Source: Rhabditoides inermis (lineage: Eukaryota > Nematoda > Chromadorea > Rhabditida > Rhabditidae). From it: a DNA stretch of 64,000 bases. This document shows positions 1-12,522 of this stretch, one piece after another (position 1 is the stretch's first letter; every line of letters begins with the position of its first letter). The position numbers and the translations under genes are program-made. The stretch lies in contig CAWZYM010000409.1 of NCBI GenBank assembly GCA_963966185.1, forward strand, positions 106,001 to 170,000. Reading direction: 5' to 3'. The notes beneath the pieces were generated by a model. The model was not told the DNA's origin. It saw only the letters and a program-made list of their open reading frames with translations, and did no database searches.

Positions 1-237
1 TACGCGCTATTTCGTCGGACATTCTTGAGCTTATAGCTCCGCGGATATGAGAGATAACGAGCTGAAAATTGGAACCCTGCATCTCGGGACCGAGACCATC
101 GGATCGATGTCACGTTTGGCTAGATAGGAGTAGTGGCTGGCGCGGTAGAGCGATGGACGTACGGACGGACGGAAACCATAGGGCATTTTGCACATACAGG
201 CACAGCGGCGCTGCGACTAGCGCGCTTCGCGCGCTAG
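1..237 (+). repeat. 3' end of a family-A element (unit 1)
   Basis: This is the last part of a family-A tail whose start lies outside the window. It matches the ends of the later units at about 8,190-8,414 and 14,590-14,805: a stretch that contains ATCGGATCGATGTCACG, a run of CGGA repeats, the ACCATAGGGCATTTT signature, a small hairpin (CAGCG-G-CGCTG, 202-213) and then the CTAG-edged palindrome at 217-237. No gene is visible. Confidence 0.8.
217..237. repeat. CTAG-edged palindrome, type P1
   Basis: An inverted repeat with arms CTAGCGCG and CGCGCTAG and a CTTCG loop. It separates unit 1 from unit 2. The next element starts directly after it with AAATATAGGTAT. Confidence 0.85.
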
Positions 238-479
238 AAATATAGGTATTAAATAGAGGAGAAAATTATCTATCGATTGATATATAGATTGACTTGATAT
301 GTGCTCTGGAAGTGCTATTAGGAGCTGTGCTAGAAGTGCTGTTGTCAGTCTTTCAGTAGATGACTGATCTTTATTTATTTCCTTATTTTTTTTTTGTTTT
401 CAGTATTTTTAAATAATTAGAAAGTGTCACAGTCTATCTGGTTGATAGTATCTGCTTGACTGCTTTTCTACAGATGTTA

Positions 480-3400
480 TATTTTCTATGCTCATAGAAG
501 GCGCTCCGGCACGCTTCGCGGTCATAGCCTATCAGTATTTCAGGAATAACAATAATAATAAAATGATCATTGATACTGATATGCATTCTCTCCTACTCTC
601 TGATATTTTACTCTTTCGTATGCACATAGAGGGCGCTCCGGCACGCTTCGCGCGCCTCCGCGGTCAAAGCCGATCAGTATATCAGTATTTATAATAAGAC
701 ATTGATCACTGATACTGATATGCATTTTCTCCGACTCTCTGAGTAGCTTGTTGATAATTTTTGATTCTCGCGCTCCGAGATGCAGCCGAAGACTATCGGC
801 ATATGAGTGATAAATATGTTATAACTAAACTACACTTTTCGTTTCTCCGCTTTTCTCTCTCTCTCTCTCTCTCTCTCCTTTGCTCTAGAAGGCGCTCCGG
901 CACGCTTCGCGCGCCTCCGCGGTCAAAGCCGATCAGTAGATCAGTGATTATAATAATATATTGATTTCTCCTACTCTCTGATAATTTACTCTCTCGTATG
1001 CACATGGAGGGCGCTCTGGGCGCGCTCCGCGCGCCTTCGCGGTCAAAGCTGATCAGTAGATCAGTAATTATAATAATATACTGATCACTGATACTGATAT
1101 GCATTTTCTTCTACTCTCTGATAATTTACTCTCTCGTAAGCACATAGAGGGCGCTCCGGCACGCTTCGCGCGCCTCCGCGGTCAAAGCCGATCAGTAGAT
1201 CAGTAATTATAATAATATATTGATCACTGAAACTGATATGCATTTTCTCCTACTCTCTGATAATTTACTCTCTCGTAAGCACATAGAGGGCGCTCCGAGA
1301 TGCAGCCGAAGACTGTCGTTATATGAGTGAGAACTATGTTATAACTAAATTACACTTTCCGTTTCTCCGCTTCTCTCTCTCTCTCTCTTTTGCTCTAGAA
1401 AGCGCTCCGGCACGCTTCGCGCCCTTTCGCGGTCAAAGCTGATCAGTAGATCAGTAATTATAATAATATATTGATCACTGATACTGATATGCAATTTCTC
1501 CTACTCTTTAATATTTTACTCTCTCGTATGCACATGGAGGGCGTTCCGAGATGCAGCCGAAGACTATCGATATATGAGTGAGAACTATGTCATAACTAAA
1601 TTACACTTTCCGTTTCTCCGCTTCTCTCTCTCTCTCTCTTTTGCTCTAGAAAGCGCTCCGGCACGCTTCGCGCCCTTTCGCGGTCAAAGCTGATCAGTAG
1701 ATCAGTAATTATAATAATGTATTGATTTCTCCTACTCTCTGATAATTTACTCTCTCGTATGCACTTGGAGGGCGCTCCGGGCGCGCTCCGCGCGCCTTCG
1801 CGGTCAAACCTGATCAGTATATCAGTAACTATAATAATATACTGATCACTGATACTGATATGTATTTTCTCCTACTCTCTGATAATTTACTCTCTTGTAA
1901 GCACATAGAGGGCGCTCCGGCACGCTTCGCGCGCCTCCGCGGTCAAAGCCGATCAGTAGATCAGTAATTATAATAGTTTATTGATCACTGATACTGATAT
2001 GCAATTTATCTTACTCTCTGATAATTTACTCTCTCGTAAGCACATAGAGGGCGCTCCGGCACGCTTCGCGCGCCTTCGCGGTCAAAGCCGATCAGTAGAT
2101 CAGTAATTATAATAATAATATGATCACTGATACTGATATGCATTTTCTCCTACTCTCTGATAATTTACTCTCTCGTAAGCACATAGAGGGCGCTCCGGCA
2201 CGCTTCGCGCGCCTCCGCGGTCAAAGCCGATCAGTAGATCAGTAATTATAAGAAAATATTGATCACTGATATTGATATGCAAAGTCTCCGAATCTCTGAT
2301 ATTTCACTTTCTCGTATGCACATAGAAAGCGCTCCGGGCACGCTCCGCGCGCCTCCGCGGTCAAAGTCGATCAGTAGATCAGTAATTATAATAATATATT
2401 AATCACTGATACTGATATGCAATCTCTTCTACTCTCTGATCTTTTACTCTTTCGTTTGCACATAGAGGGCGCTCCGGCACGCTTCGCGCGCCTCCGCGGT
2501 CAAAGCCGATCAGTAGAACAGTAATTATATTAATACATTGATCACTGATACTGATATGCATTTTCTCCGACTCTCTGATCTTTTACTCTTTCGTATGAAC
2601 ATAGAGGGCGCTCCGGCACGCTTCGCGCGCCTCCGCGGTCAAAGTCTATCAGTAGATCAGTAATAATAAGTATATATTGATCACTCTCACGGATATGCAT
2701 TCTCTCCGACTCTCTGATATTTCACTCTCTCGGATGCACATAGGAGGCGCTCCGGCACGCTTCGCGCGCCTCCGCGGTCAAAGTCTATCAGTAGATCAGT
2801 AATAATAAGAATATATTGATCACTGTTACTGATATGCATTCTCTCCGACTCTCCGATATTTCACTCTCTCGGATGCACATAGGAGGCGCTCCGGCACGCT
2901 TCGCGCACCTCCGCGGTCGAAGTCTATCAGTAGATCAGTAATAATAAGAATATATTGATCACTGTTACTGATATGCATTTTCTCCGACTCTCTGATATCT
3001 CTCTAGTATGCACATATAAAGCGATCCGGCACGCTCCGCGCGCCTCCGCGGTCAAAATATATCAGTAGATCAGTAATAGTAAGAATACATTGATCACTGC
3101 TACTGATATGAATTTTCTCCGACTCTCTGATCTTTCACTCTCTCGTATGCACATAGAAAGCGCTCCGGCACGCTCCGCGCGCCTCCGCGGTCAAAATATA
3201 TCAGTAGATCAGTAATAGTAAGAATGCATTGATCACTGCTACTGATATGAATTTTCTCCGACTCTCTGATCGTTCACTTTCTCGTATGCACATAGAAAGC
3301 GCTCCGGCACGCTCCGCGCGCCTCCGCGGTCAAAATATATCAGTAGATCAGTAACAGTAAGAATGCACTGATCACTGCTACTGATATGAATTTTCTCCGA

Positions 3401-3770
3401 CCTTCTGATCTTTCACTCTCTCGTATGCACATAGAAAGCGCTCCGGCACGCTCCGCGCGCCTCCGCGGTCAAAATATATCAGTAGATCCGTAATAGTAAG
3501 AATGCATTGATCACTGCTACTGATATGAATTATCTCCGACTCTCTGATATTACACTCTCTCCTATGCCTTTAGAGGACGCTCCGGCACGCTACGCGCGCC
3601 TCCGCGGTCAAAGCCGATCAGTACATCAGTAATTATAATAATATATTGAACACTGATACTGATATGCATTCTCTCCTACTCTCTGATCTTTCACTCTCTC
3701 GTATGCTCATAGAGGGCGCTCCGGCACACTCCGCGGTAAAAGCCTATCAGTAGCTGGTTGACAATTTTTA
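480..3770 (+). repeat. 139-bp satellite array A1
   Basis: About 23 head-to-tail monomers spaced 138-140 bp apart (for example near 2190, 2330, 2470, 2608 and 2746). Each has a GC-rich box (GCGCTCCGGCACGCTTCGCG followed by CGCCTCCGCGGTC), an AT-rich middle with GATCAGTAGATCAGTAAT, and TTGATCACTGATACTGATA before a CTCTCTGAT-rich end. A few monomers are replaced by a variant with GAGATGCAGCCGAAGACT plus a (CT)n tract (about 775-880, 1295-1390, 1545-1645). Short open frames here are by-products of the repeat. Confidence 0.9.
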
Positions 3771-3825
3771 TTTATTAGAGATACAAAAAAACTTTATAGT
3801 TATCACTGGCTCATATTATAAAATT

Positions 3826-3847
3826 TAAGCGAGCGAGAGAGAAAGAA

Positions 3848-3881
<34 letters not shown>

Positions 3882-4012
3882 TGGGATGAGCAGCTGGTTG
3901 ACAATTATTATTATTTTTAGATCCCAGTAGACTTCATAGTTATCAATAATCTAAAATCATAATATATAAGAGAGAGATAGAGGAAGAGAGGGAGAGAGAG
4001 AGAGAGAGAGAC
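3826..4012 (+). repeat. (GA)n microsatellites
   Basis: Two GA-rich tracts (about 3830-3882 and 3966-4010), each preceded by a TTATCACTGGTCTAATATTATAAAAT-like lead-in. The same lead-in plus GA tract recurs at about 7,436, 11,444, 13,673 and 26,880, always between satellite and tail, so the tract is part of the family-A architecture. Confidence 0.85.
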
Positions 4013-4049
4013 GTGAGAAGAGAGGGATAAGTAAAGGAGAGAGATGAGA

Positions 4050-4366
4050 AAAGGAGGTTACATAGTATTTCGCCTCGCCTCACTTCTATGATTGAATATA
4101 GAATGACGTGAGTGCATATAGTATTGTTTTATTGTATGTGCTCAGAAAATAGTTTGTTGGAGTGTGGTGAGCTGTTTCGTAGTGCATGGTGATACTCTCG
4201 CTCATTTGCACAATTGACTGTCTCTTTCTCTGACATCAGACAGACTGGCAGCTGGCGCACTCTCACCTCGCCACACTCTCTCGTCGCGGGGCAATAAAAC
4301 GACGTCGATTAGAGGAATTTAATTGATTGCAGGCGTCAGAGGTCACAAAAAGATGCCAATTTCGGT
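4050..4366 (+). repeat. Truncated internal copy of the family-A tail
   Basis: It matches the first third of the conserved tail (compare 7,540-7,855): TTTCGCCTCGCCTCACTTC, GTGTGGTGAGCTGTTTCGTA, TCGTCGCGGGGCAATAAAA and GAGGTCACAAAAAGATGC. It stops abruptly and returns to satellite at AGTAGCTGGTTGACAG. Confidence 0.8.
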
Positions 4367-4483
4367 AGAAAGTAGCTGGTTGACAGTTACTGTTTCTCTA
4401 CAGATATAATATTTTCTATGCTCATAGAAGGCGCTCCGGCACGCTGCCGCGTGCCTCCGCGGTCAACGCCTATCAGTAGATCA

Positions 4484-4738
<255 letters not shown>

Positions 4739-4739
4739 T

Positions 4740-5727
4740 ATTGATCACTGATACTGATATGAATTTTCTCTGACTCTCTGATCTTTCACTCTCTCACATG
4801 CACATAGAGGGCGCTCCGGCACGCTCCGCGCGCCTCCGCGGTCAAAGCCGATCAGTAGATCAGTAATATAAATAATATAGTGATAACTGATACTGATAGG
4901 CATTCTCTCCGACTCTCTGATCTTTCACTCTCTCGTATGCACATAGACGGCGCTCCGGCACTCTTCGCGCGCCTCCGCGGTCAAAGTCGATCAGTAGATC
5001 AGTAATATAAATAATATAGTGATCACTGATACTGATAGGCATTCTCTCCGACTCTCTGATCTTTCACTCTCTCGTATGCACATAGACGGCGCTCCGGCAC
5101 TCTTCGCGCGCCTCCGCGGTCAAAGTCGATCAGTAGATCAGTAATATAAATAATATAGTGATCACTGATACTGATAGGCATTCTCTCCGACTCTCTGATC
5201 TTTCACTCTCTCGTATGCACATAGACGGCGCTCCGGCACGCTTCGCGCGCCTCCGCGGTAAAAGCCTATCAGTAGATCAGTAATATAAATAATATAGTGA
5301 TAACTGATACTGATAGGCATTCTCTCCGACTCTCTGATCTTTCACTCTCTCGTATGCACATAGACGGCGCTCCGGCACTCTTCGCGCGCCTCCGCGGTCA
5401 AAGGCGATCAGTAGATCAGTAATATAAATAATATAGTGATCACTGATACTGATAGGCATTCTCTCCGACTCTCTGATCTTTCACTCTCTCGTATGCACAT
5501 AGAAGGCGCTCCGGCACGCTTCGCGCACCTCCGCGGTAAAAGCCTATCAGTAGATCAGTAATATAAATAATATAGTGATCACTGATACTGATATGCATTC
5601 TCTCCAACTCTCTGATCTTTCACTCTCTTGTATGCACAAAGAGGGCGCTCCGGCACTCTTCGCGCGCCTCCGCGGTCAAAGCCGATCAGTAGATCAGTAA
5701 TATAAATAATATAGTGATCACTGATTT
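4740..5727 (+). repeat. 139-bp satellite array A2
   Basis: Seven monomers of the family-A satellite with local variants (ATAGACGGCGCTCCGGCACTC and TATAAATAATATAGTGATCA). Neighbouring monomers are nearly identical, which implies recent homogenisation. Confidence 0.9.
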
Positions 5728-5878
5728 GACTTGATATGTTCTCTGGAAGTGTTATTAGGAGCTGTGCTCCTAATAGAAGTACTGTTGTCAGAGTCTCCCA
5801 GTAGATTGATCTTTTTTCCCCTTATTTTTAATCTACAGTATTATCAATATTTAGAAAGTGTCACAGTCTATCAGTAGC
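5728..5878 (+). repeat. Family-A head remnant
   Basis: It matches the unit head at about 290-450 (GACTTGATATGTTCTCTGG, TTAGGAGCTGTGCT, AGAAAGTGTCACAGTCTATC) and sits inside unit 2 at the junction of the two duplicated segments. Confidence 0.75.
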
Positions 5879-5985
5879 TGGTTGACAGTTACTGTTTCTC
5901 TACAGATATAATATTTTCTATGCTCATAGAAGGCGCTCCGGCACGCTGCCGCGTGCCTCCGCGGTCAACGCCTATCAGTAGATCA

Positions 5986-6180
<195 letters not shown>

Positions 6181-7384
6181 TATTGATCACTGATACTGAT
6201 ATGAATTTTCTCTGACTCTCTGATCTTTCACTCTCTCACATGCACATAGAGGGCGCTCCGGCACGCTCTGCGCGCCTCCGCGGTCAAAGCCGATCAGTAG
6301 ATCAGTAATATAAATAATATAGTGATAACTGATACTGATAGGCATTCTCTCCGACTCTCTGATCTTTCACTCTCTCGTATGCACATAGACGGCGCTCCGG
6401 CACTCTTCGCGCGCCTCCGCGGTCAAAGTCGATCAGTAGATCAGTAATATAAATAATATAGTGATCACTGATACTGATAGGCATTCTCTCCGACTCTCTG
6501 ATCTTTCACTCTCTCGTATGCACATAGACGGCGCTCCGGCACGCTTCGCGCGCCTCCGCGGTAAAAGCCTATCAGTAGATCAGTAATATAAATAATATAG
6601 TGATAACTGATACTGATAGGCATTCTCTCCGACTCTCTGATCTTTCACTCTCTCGTATGCACATAGACGGCGCTCCGGCACTCTTCGCGCGCCTCCGCGG
6701 TCAAAGGCGATCAGTAGATCAGTAATATAAATAATATAGTGATCACTGATACTGATAGGCATTCTCTCCGACTCTCTGATCTTTCACTCTCTCGTATGCA
6801 CATAGAAGGCGCTCCGGCACGCTTCGCGCACCTCCGCGGTAAAAGCCTATCAGTAGATCAGTAATATAAATAATATAGTGATCACTGATACTGATATGCA
6901 TTCTCTCCAACTCTCTGATCTTTCACTCTCTTGTATGCACAAAGAGGGCGCTCCGGCACTCTTCGCGCGCCTCCGCGGTCAAAGCCGATCAGTAGATCAG
7001 TAATATAAATAATATAGTGATCACTGATACTGATATGCATTCTCTCCAACTCTCTGATCTTTCACTCTCTCGTATGCACATAGAGGGCGCGCCTCTGCGT
7101 TCAAAGCCGATCAGTAGATTAGTAATATAAATAATAATATTTTGATCACTGATACTGATAGGCATTCTCTCCGACTCTCTGATCTTTCACTCTTTCGTGT
7201 GCACATAGACGGCGCTCCGGCACTCTTCGCGCGCCTCCGCGGTCAAAGCCGATCAGTAGATCAGTAATATAAATAATATAGTGATAACTGATACTGATAT
7301 GCATTCTCTCCAACTCTCTGATCTTTCACTCTCTCGTATGCACATAGAGGGCGCGCCTCCGCGGTCAAAGCCTATCAGCAGCTG
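6181..7384 (+). repeat. 139-bp satellite array A3
   Basis: Continuation of the duplicated array. Monomers match those at 4,740-5,727, followed by shortened ones (7,081-7,110 and 7,345-7,375) that lost part of the GC box. Confidence 0.9.
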
Positions 7385-7435
7385 GTTGACAATTATTATT
7401 TATTAGTTATCACTCATCTAATATCATAAAATATG

Positions 7436-7437
7436 TA

Positions 7438-7485
<48 letters not shown>

Positions 7486-7486
7486 G
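7436..7486 (+). repeat. (GA)n microsatellite
   Basis: An almost pure GA tract between satellite and the conserved tail of unit 2. Confidence 0.9.
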
Positions 7487-7539
7487 AAGAAGAGAGGGAT
7501 GAGAAGAGGAGGTGGTAGAGCGTACTACATAGTAGCACT

Positions 7540-8393
7540 CTTTCGCCTCGCCTCACTTCCCTGATTGAATATAAAATGTCGTTAGTGCATACAGTTATAT
7601 TTGTATTGTATTTGCTCAGAATATAGAATTTGCACAGTTTGTGGAGTGTGGTGAGCTGTTTCGTAGTGCATGGTGCTGTTCTCGCTCATTTGCACAACTT
7701 ACTGTTTCTTTCTCTAACAGCAAACAGACTGGCAGCTGGCGCACTCTCACCTCGCCACACTCTCTCGTCGCGGGGCAATAAAACGACGTCGATTAAAGGA
7801 ATCCGCTGATCGCAGGCGTCATAGGTCACAAAAAGATGCAAATTTTGGTAGAAGTGTAGTGGCCACCTATATGCATGTTGTAGTAAAGGGAGATCTTACA
7901 CGGTTGCCTACTTTTCTTGAACAGCCCGCGACAAATGTTTGGTGTCGCCTCGCCTCGATTAAATCACTTCGTGAAAGGAAACCAGAAAGAGTTATAAAAC
8001 GATTTCGGGCAGATTTGTAGGTAAGGGAGTGTAGAGGAGTGACGTCAAAACCGTTTCTCGATAGCTGAAGTCTGCGATTCGCAGTACTCGCTCTTGTAAG
8101 GTCTACTCGACGCAACCGCTCAACCACCTAACCGTCTCGTCACCTTACACACTATTTCGCTGCTTTTCTGTCTGATTCTCTCTGATTACGCGCTATTTCG
8201 TCGGAGTTTCTCGAGCTCATAGCTCCGCGGATATGAGAGATAAAGAGCTGAAAATTGGAATCCTGCATCTAGGAACCGAGACCATTGGATCGATGTCACG
8301 TTTGGCTAGATAGGAGTAGTGGCTGGCGCGGTAGAGCGATGGACGTACGGACGGACGGACGGAAACCATAGAGCATTTTACACTTACAGGCAA
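7540..8393 (+). repeat. Conserved family-A tail (unit 2)
   Basis: This ~850-bp block is shared by all family-A units. On the plus strand it holds an open stretch of about 70 codons in most copies (here about 7,800-8,021) that ends at TAG within GCAGATTTGTAGG and contains the residues VVVKGDLTRLP and ASIKSLRERKP. The minus strand is also open in several copies. I do not recognise either product. The block ends with (GGAC)n and ACCATAGAGCATTTTACAC. Confidence 0.8.
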
Positions 8394-8414
8394 CTAGCGC
8401 GCTTCGCGCGCTAG
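8394..8414. repeat. CTAG-edged palindrome, type P1
   Basis: Same arms as at 217-237 (CTAGCGCG / CGCGCTAG). It forms the junction of units 2 and 3. Confidence 0.85.
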
Positions 8415-9650
8415 AAATATGAGTATAAAAAGAGGAAAAAATTATCTATCGATTGATATATAGATTGACTTGATATGTGCTCTGGAAGTGCTACTAGGAG
8501 CTGTGCTAGAAGTGTTGTTGTCAGTCTTTCAGTAAATGGCTGATCTTTATTTTTTTTCTTATTTTGTTTATTTTCAGTTTATTCAAATAATTAGAAACTG
8601 TCACAGTCTATCAGTATCTGGTTGATAGTTACTGCTTTTGTACAGATAATATATTTACTATGCTAATAGAAGGCGCTTCGGCACACTGCGGTGCGCCTCC
8701 GCGGTCAAAGCCTATTAGTAGATCAGTAATAATAATAATAATAGTAATATAATGATCACTGATACTGATATACATTTTCTTCCACTCTCTGATCTTTTTC
8801 TCTATCGTATGCACATTGACGGCGCTCCGACACGTTCCGCGCGCCTCCGCGGTGAAAAAAGGCCTGATAGTTATCAGTAGATCAGTAACATAAAATTATT
8901 AATATTCTGATCACTGATACTGAAATGCATTTTCTCTGACTCTCTGAGCTTTCACTTTCTCGTATGCACATAGAAAGCGCTCCGTCACGCTCCTCGCGCC
9001 TCCTCGGTAAAAAAAAAGCCTATCAGTTATCAGTAGATCAGTAATATAAAAATAAGAATATATTGATCACTGATACTGATATGCATTTTCTCTGACTCTC
9101 TGGTCTTTCACTTTCTCGTATACACATAGATGGCGCTTCGTCACGCTTCGCGCGCCTCCGCAGTAAAAAAAATCCTATCAGTTATCAGTAGATCAGTAAT
9201 ATAAAAGTAATAATATTTTGATCACTGATACTGATATGCCATTCATCCGACTCTCTGATCTTTCACTCTCTCTTATGCACATAGATGGCGCTACGGCACG
9301 CTCCGCGCGCCTCCGCAGTCAAAGTATATCAGTAGATCAGTATTTATAATAATATATTGATCACTGATACTGATATGCATTTTCTCCGACTTTATGATCT
9401 TTTACTCTTCCATATGCACATGAAGTGCGCTCCGGGAACGCTCCGCGCGCCTCCGCGGTCAAAGCCGATCAGTAGATCAGTAATAATAAGAATATATTGA
9501 TCACTGCTACTGATATGCATTTTCTCCGATTCTCTGATCGTTCACTTTCTCGTATGCACATAGAAAGCGCTCCGGCACGCTTCGCGCGCCTCCGCGGTCA
9601 AAGCCGATCAGTAGATCAGTAATATTAAGAATATATTGATCACTGCTACT

Positions 9651-10075
9651 GGTTGATAAAGTTATCACGGATCTAATATTATAGAATCTCTACTCTCGCC
9701 TTTGATCACAGACAGCCGCTCCGCGCGCCTCAGCGGTCAAATTCTATCAGTAGCTGGTTGACAATGATTAGTTATCACGGATCTAATATTATAAAATCTC
9801 TACTCTCGCCTATGATCATAGATAGCCGCTCCGCGCGCCTCAGCAGTCAAATTCTATCAGTAGCTGGTTGACAATGATTAGTTATCCCGGATCTAATATT
9901 ATAAAATCTCTACTCTCGCCTTTGATCACAGGCAGCCGCTCCGCGCGCCTCAGCGGTCAAATTCTATCAGTAGCTGGTTGACAATGATTAGTTATCACGG
10001 ATCTAATATTATAAAATAACTACTCTCGCCTACGATCATAGACAGCCGCTCCGCGCGCCTCCGCGGTCAAATTCT
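9651..10075 (+). repeat. 110-bp satellite
   Basis: Monomers exactly 110 bp apart (AGCTGGTTGAC near 9,752, 9,862 and 9,972). They share the core CGCTCCGCGCGCCTC, the GCGGTCAAA box and TATCAGTAG with the 139-bp satellite, but carry a different arm (TTATCACGGATCTAATATTA, TCTACTCTCGCC). The two satellites are therefore related. Confidence 0.9.
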
Positions 10076-10559
10076 ATCAGTAGATCAGTAATAACAAGAA
10101 TAAATTGATTACTGCTACTGATATGCATTCTCTTCGACTCTCTGATCGTTCATTCTCGTATGCACATAGTAAGCGCTCCGGCACGCTTCGCGCGCCTCCG
10201 CGGTCAAAGCCGATCAGTAGATCAGTAATTATAAAAATATATTGAACACTGATACTGATATGCATTCTTTCCTACTCTCTGATCTTTCACTCTCTCGTAT
10301 GCACATAGAGGGCGCTCCGGCACACTCCGCGGTAAAGCCTATCAGAAGCTGGTTGACAATTAGGGGCGGCGCGCAGCGGCGCCCGTTTGTTTTGAGCTGT
10401 GACGCGCGCAACACGCCACTCCCAAGGCACACACGATTTCTCTATTCTAATACAATATACTTAATTAGTGTGCGTTATTTGTTAGAATATCACTTTGTAA
10501 GACCTATGAGTATGATTCGTGAAACCAATATCGGTTGCGTCATCCAAAAACCGCCCTCT

Positions 10560-10830
10560 CTTGCTCTCTCCCGCTTTGCCACTAAACGTGTTTACGACGG
10601 CGGCGGCGGCGACGACGGTGTGCATCACGTAAGCTCCGCCCACTGCACTTTGCGCTCATTGGTCGCTCGGCTCTCTTGCGTGCGCACTCTGATTGGCTGA
10701 GCGCATGCCCCGCCTTTCGTTCACCCACTCTCGTGTCGGCTCGCCGTCCAGGCCACCGCCCCAGTTTTGGCGCGAAAACTGTGGGGGGAGGGGAGTGTGC
10801 GGAGCGGAGTGAGTGGGTAAGAGAGAGAGA
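10560..10830. promoter_or_regulatory. Promoter-like CpG-rich segment with CCAAT, GC and E2F-type motifs
   Basis: A unique segment in an otherwise repetitive region. It has two inverted CCAAT boxes (ATTGG at 10,658-10,662 and 10,692-10,696, 34 bp apart), GC boxes (CTCCGCCCA near 10,634 and CCCCGCC near 10,708) and a near-palindromic AGTTTTGGCGCGAAAACT (10,763-10,780) that matches the E2F consensus on both strands. This set is typical of cell-cycle promoters. No convincing coding exon follows on either strand, so it may be a captured promoter fragment. Confidence 0.45.
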
Positions 10831-11006
10831 CGCGAAATAGCGCGTGTCAATGAGAGACTGGCATTGGCAGGCGCACGAGCGATTCGACAAAGCAGTGCGT
10901 TTCCATATTCAGGATACGTTTTCTAAAGTTTCGAATATGTATACATAACATGTTCGGCACATCAACCTGAAAAACAATTTCTTCGAAATTTGAGAAAAGG
11001 ACATCC

Positions 11007-11384
11007 ATTCTCTTTCGAAAAGTACACGAGTAAAGAGGAGTGGTTTGTTTTGATCTAATTCAACAAAAGCACATGCATAAAATCTCTTCGCAGCTGACTA
11101 AAATTTCAAAACAAACCTGCTCTTTCTGATCGATGAAAAATATAGTATGCACTATAATCGTGTCATACATTTTGTTGCAAGTTACTTGTTGGGATTAACA
11201 GTATCCTGAATACCTGAACTCAACATGCTAACAAGAAAACAATTAGAGTTTTAAAACATCGTTCGAAAGAGCAGGTTTGTTTTGAAATTTTAGTCAGCTG
11301 CGAAGAGATTTTATGCATGTGCTTTTGTTGAATTAGATCAAAACAAACCACTCCTCTTTACTCGTGTACTTTTCGAAAGAGAAT
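11007..11384. repeat. Perfect 120-bp inverted repeat with 138-bp spacer
   Basis: Arm 1 (11,007-11,126) and arm 2 (11,265-11,384) are exact reverse complements by eye over 120 bp. Arm 1 runs from ATTCTCTTTCGAAAAG to ACCTGCTCTTTC. A transcript would fold into a long perfect hairpin. The spacer is unique sequence without an open frame. It could be a fold-back element or a small-RNA source. Confidence 0.9.
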
Positions 11385-11443
11385 TTTTATTTATTAGAGA
11401 TACAAATATAATTTATAGTTATCACTGGTCTTTTATTATAAAA

Positions 11444-11444
11444 T

Positions 11445-11488
<44 letters not shown>

Positions 11489-11612
11489 GAAAGAGAGAAC
11501 GAGAGCGAGAGAGAGAAAGACGAAAGAGAGAGAGATAGAGAGAGAGGAAAAGAGGGAGAGAGGGAGAGAATTAAAGAAAGAAAGAGAGAGAGAGACGAAA
11601 AAGAGAAAGATG
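11444..11612 (+). repeat. (GA)n-rich tract
   Basis: GA repeats with AAAGACGAAAGAG interruptions, at the usual family-A position between the array part and the tail. Confidence 0.9.
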
Positions 11613-12501
11613 AGAAAATGAATTGGATGAAAAAAGGAGGTTACATAGTATTTCGCCTCGCCTCACTTCCCTGGTTGAATATAGAATGACGTGAGTGCAT
11701 ATAGTAATGTTTTATTGTATGTGCTCAGAAAATAAAATTTGCACAGTTTGTTGGAGTGTGGTGAGCTGTTCGGTAGTGCGTGGTGATGTTCTCGCTCATT
11801 TGCACAATTGACTGTCTTCTGACATCAGACAGACTGGCAGCTGGCGCACTCTCACCTCGCCACACTCTCTCGTGACGGGGCAATAAAGTGGCGTCGATTA
11901 GAGGAATTTAATTGATAGCGGGCGTTAGAGGTCACAAAAAGATGCAAATTTTTGTAGAAGTGTAGTGGCCACCTATATACATGTTGTAGTAAAGGGAGAC
12001 CTTACACGATTGCCTAGTTTTCTTGAACAGTCCGCGACAACTGTTTGGTGTTGCCTCGCCTCGACTAAATCACTTCGTGAAAGGAAACCAGGAGGAGTTA
12101 TAAAAAGATTACGGGCAGATTTGTAGATCAGGTAGTCTGGAGGAGTGACGTGAAAACCGTTTCTCGAAAGCTGAAGTCTGCGATTCGCAGTACTCGTTCT
12201 TGTAAGGCCTACTCGATGCAACCGTTCAACCACCTAACCGTCTCTTCATCTGACACACTTTTTCGCTGTTTTTTCTGTCTGACTCTCTCTGATTACGCGC
12301 TATTTCGTTGAATTTTCTTTAAGCCTCATAGCTCCGCGGATATGAGAGATAAAGGGCTGAAAATTGGAATCCTGCATCTCGGGACCGAGACCATCGGATC
12401 GATGTCACGTTTGTCTAGATAGGAGTAGTGGGTGGCGCGGTAGAGCGATGGACGTACGGACGGACGGACGGAAACCATAGGGCATTTTACACACACAGGC
12501 A

Positions 12502-12522
12502 ATAGCGCGCTTCGCGCGCTAG
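12502..12522. repeat. Palindrome, type P1 (left CTAG mutated to ATAG)
   Basis: Junction of units 3 and 4. The right arm CGCGCTAG is intact and the left one reads ATAGCGCG. Confidence 0.8.

Larger units (their letters stand above)
8415..12501 (+). repeat. Family-A composite unit 3
   Basis: Head (8,415-8,640), 139-bp satellite (8,640-9,650), 110-bp satellite (9,651-10,075), more 139-bp satellite (10,076-10,360), a unique insertion (10,363-11,390), (GA)n, then the conserved tail (11,640-12,501). Within the tail the ~70-codon plus-strand frame ends at TAG near 12,125. Confidence 0.75.

Noticed and set aside
10582..10890. Arg-rich minus-strand frame in the promoter-like segment
   Set aside because: It is a by-product of GGC/GAC repeats and CpG-rich sequence, with no known domain.
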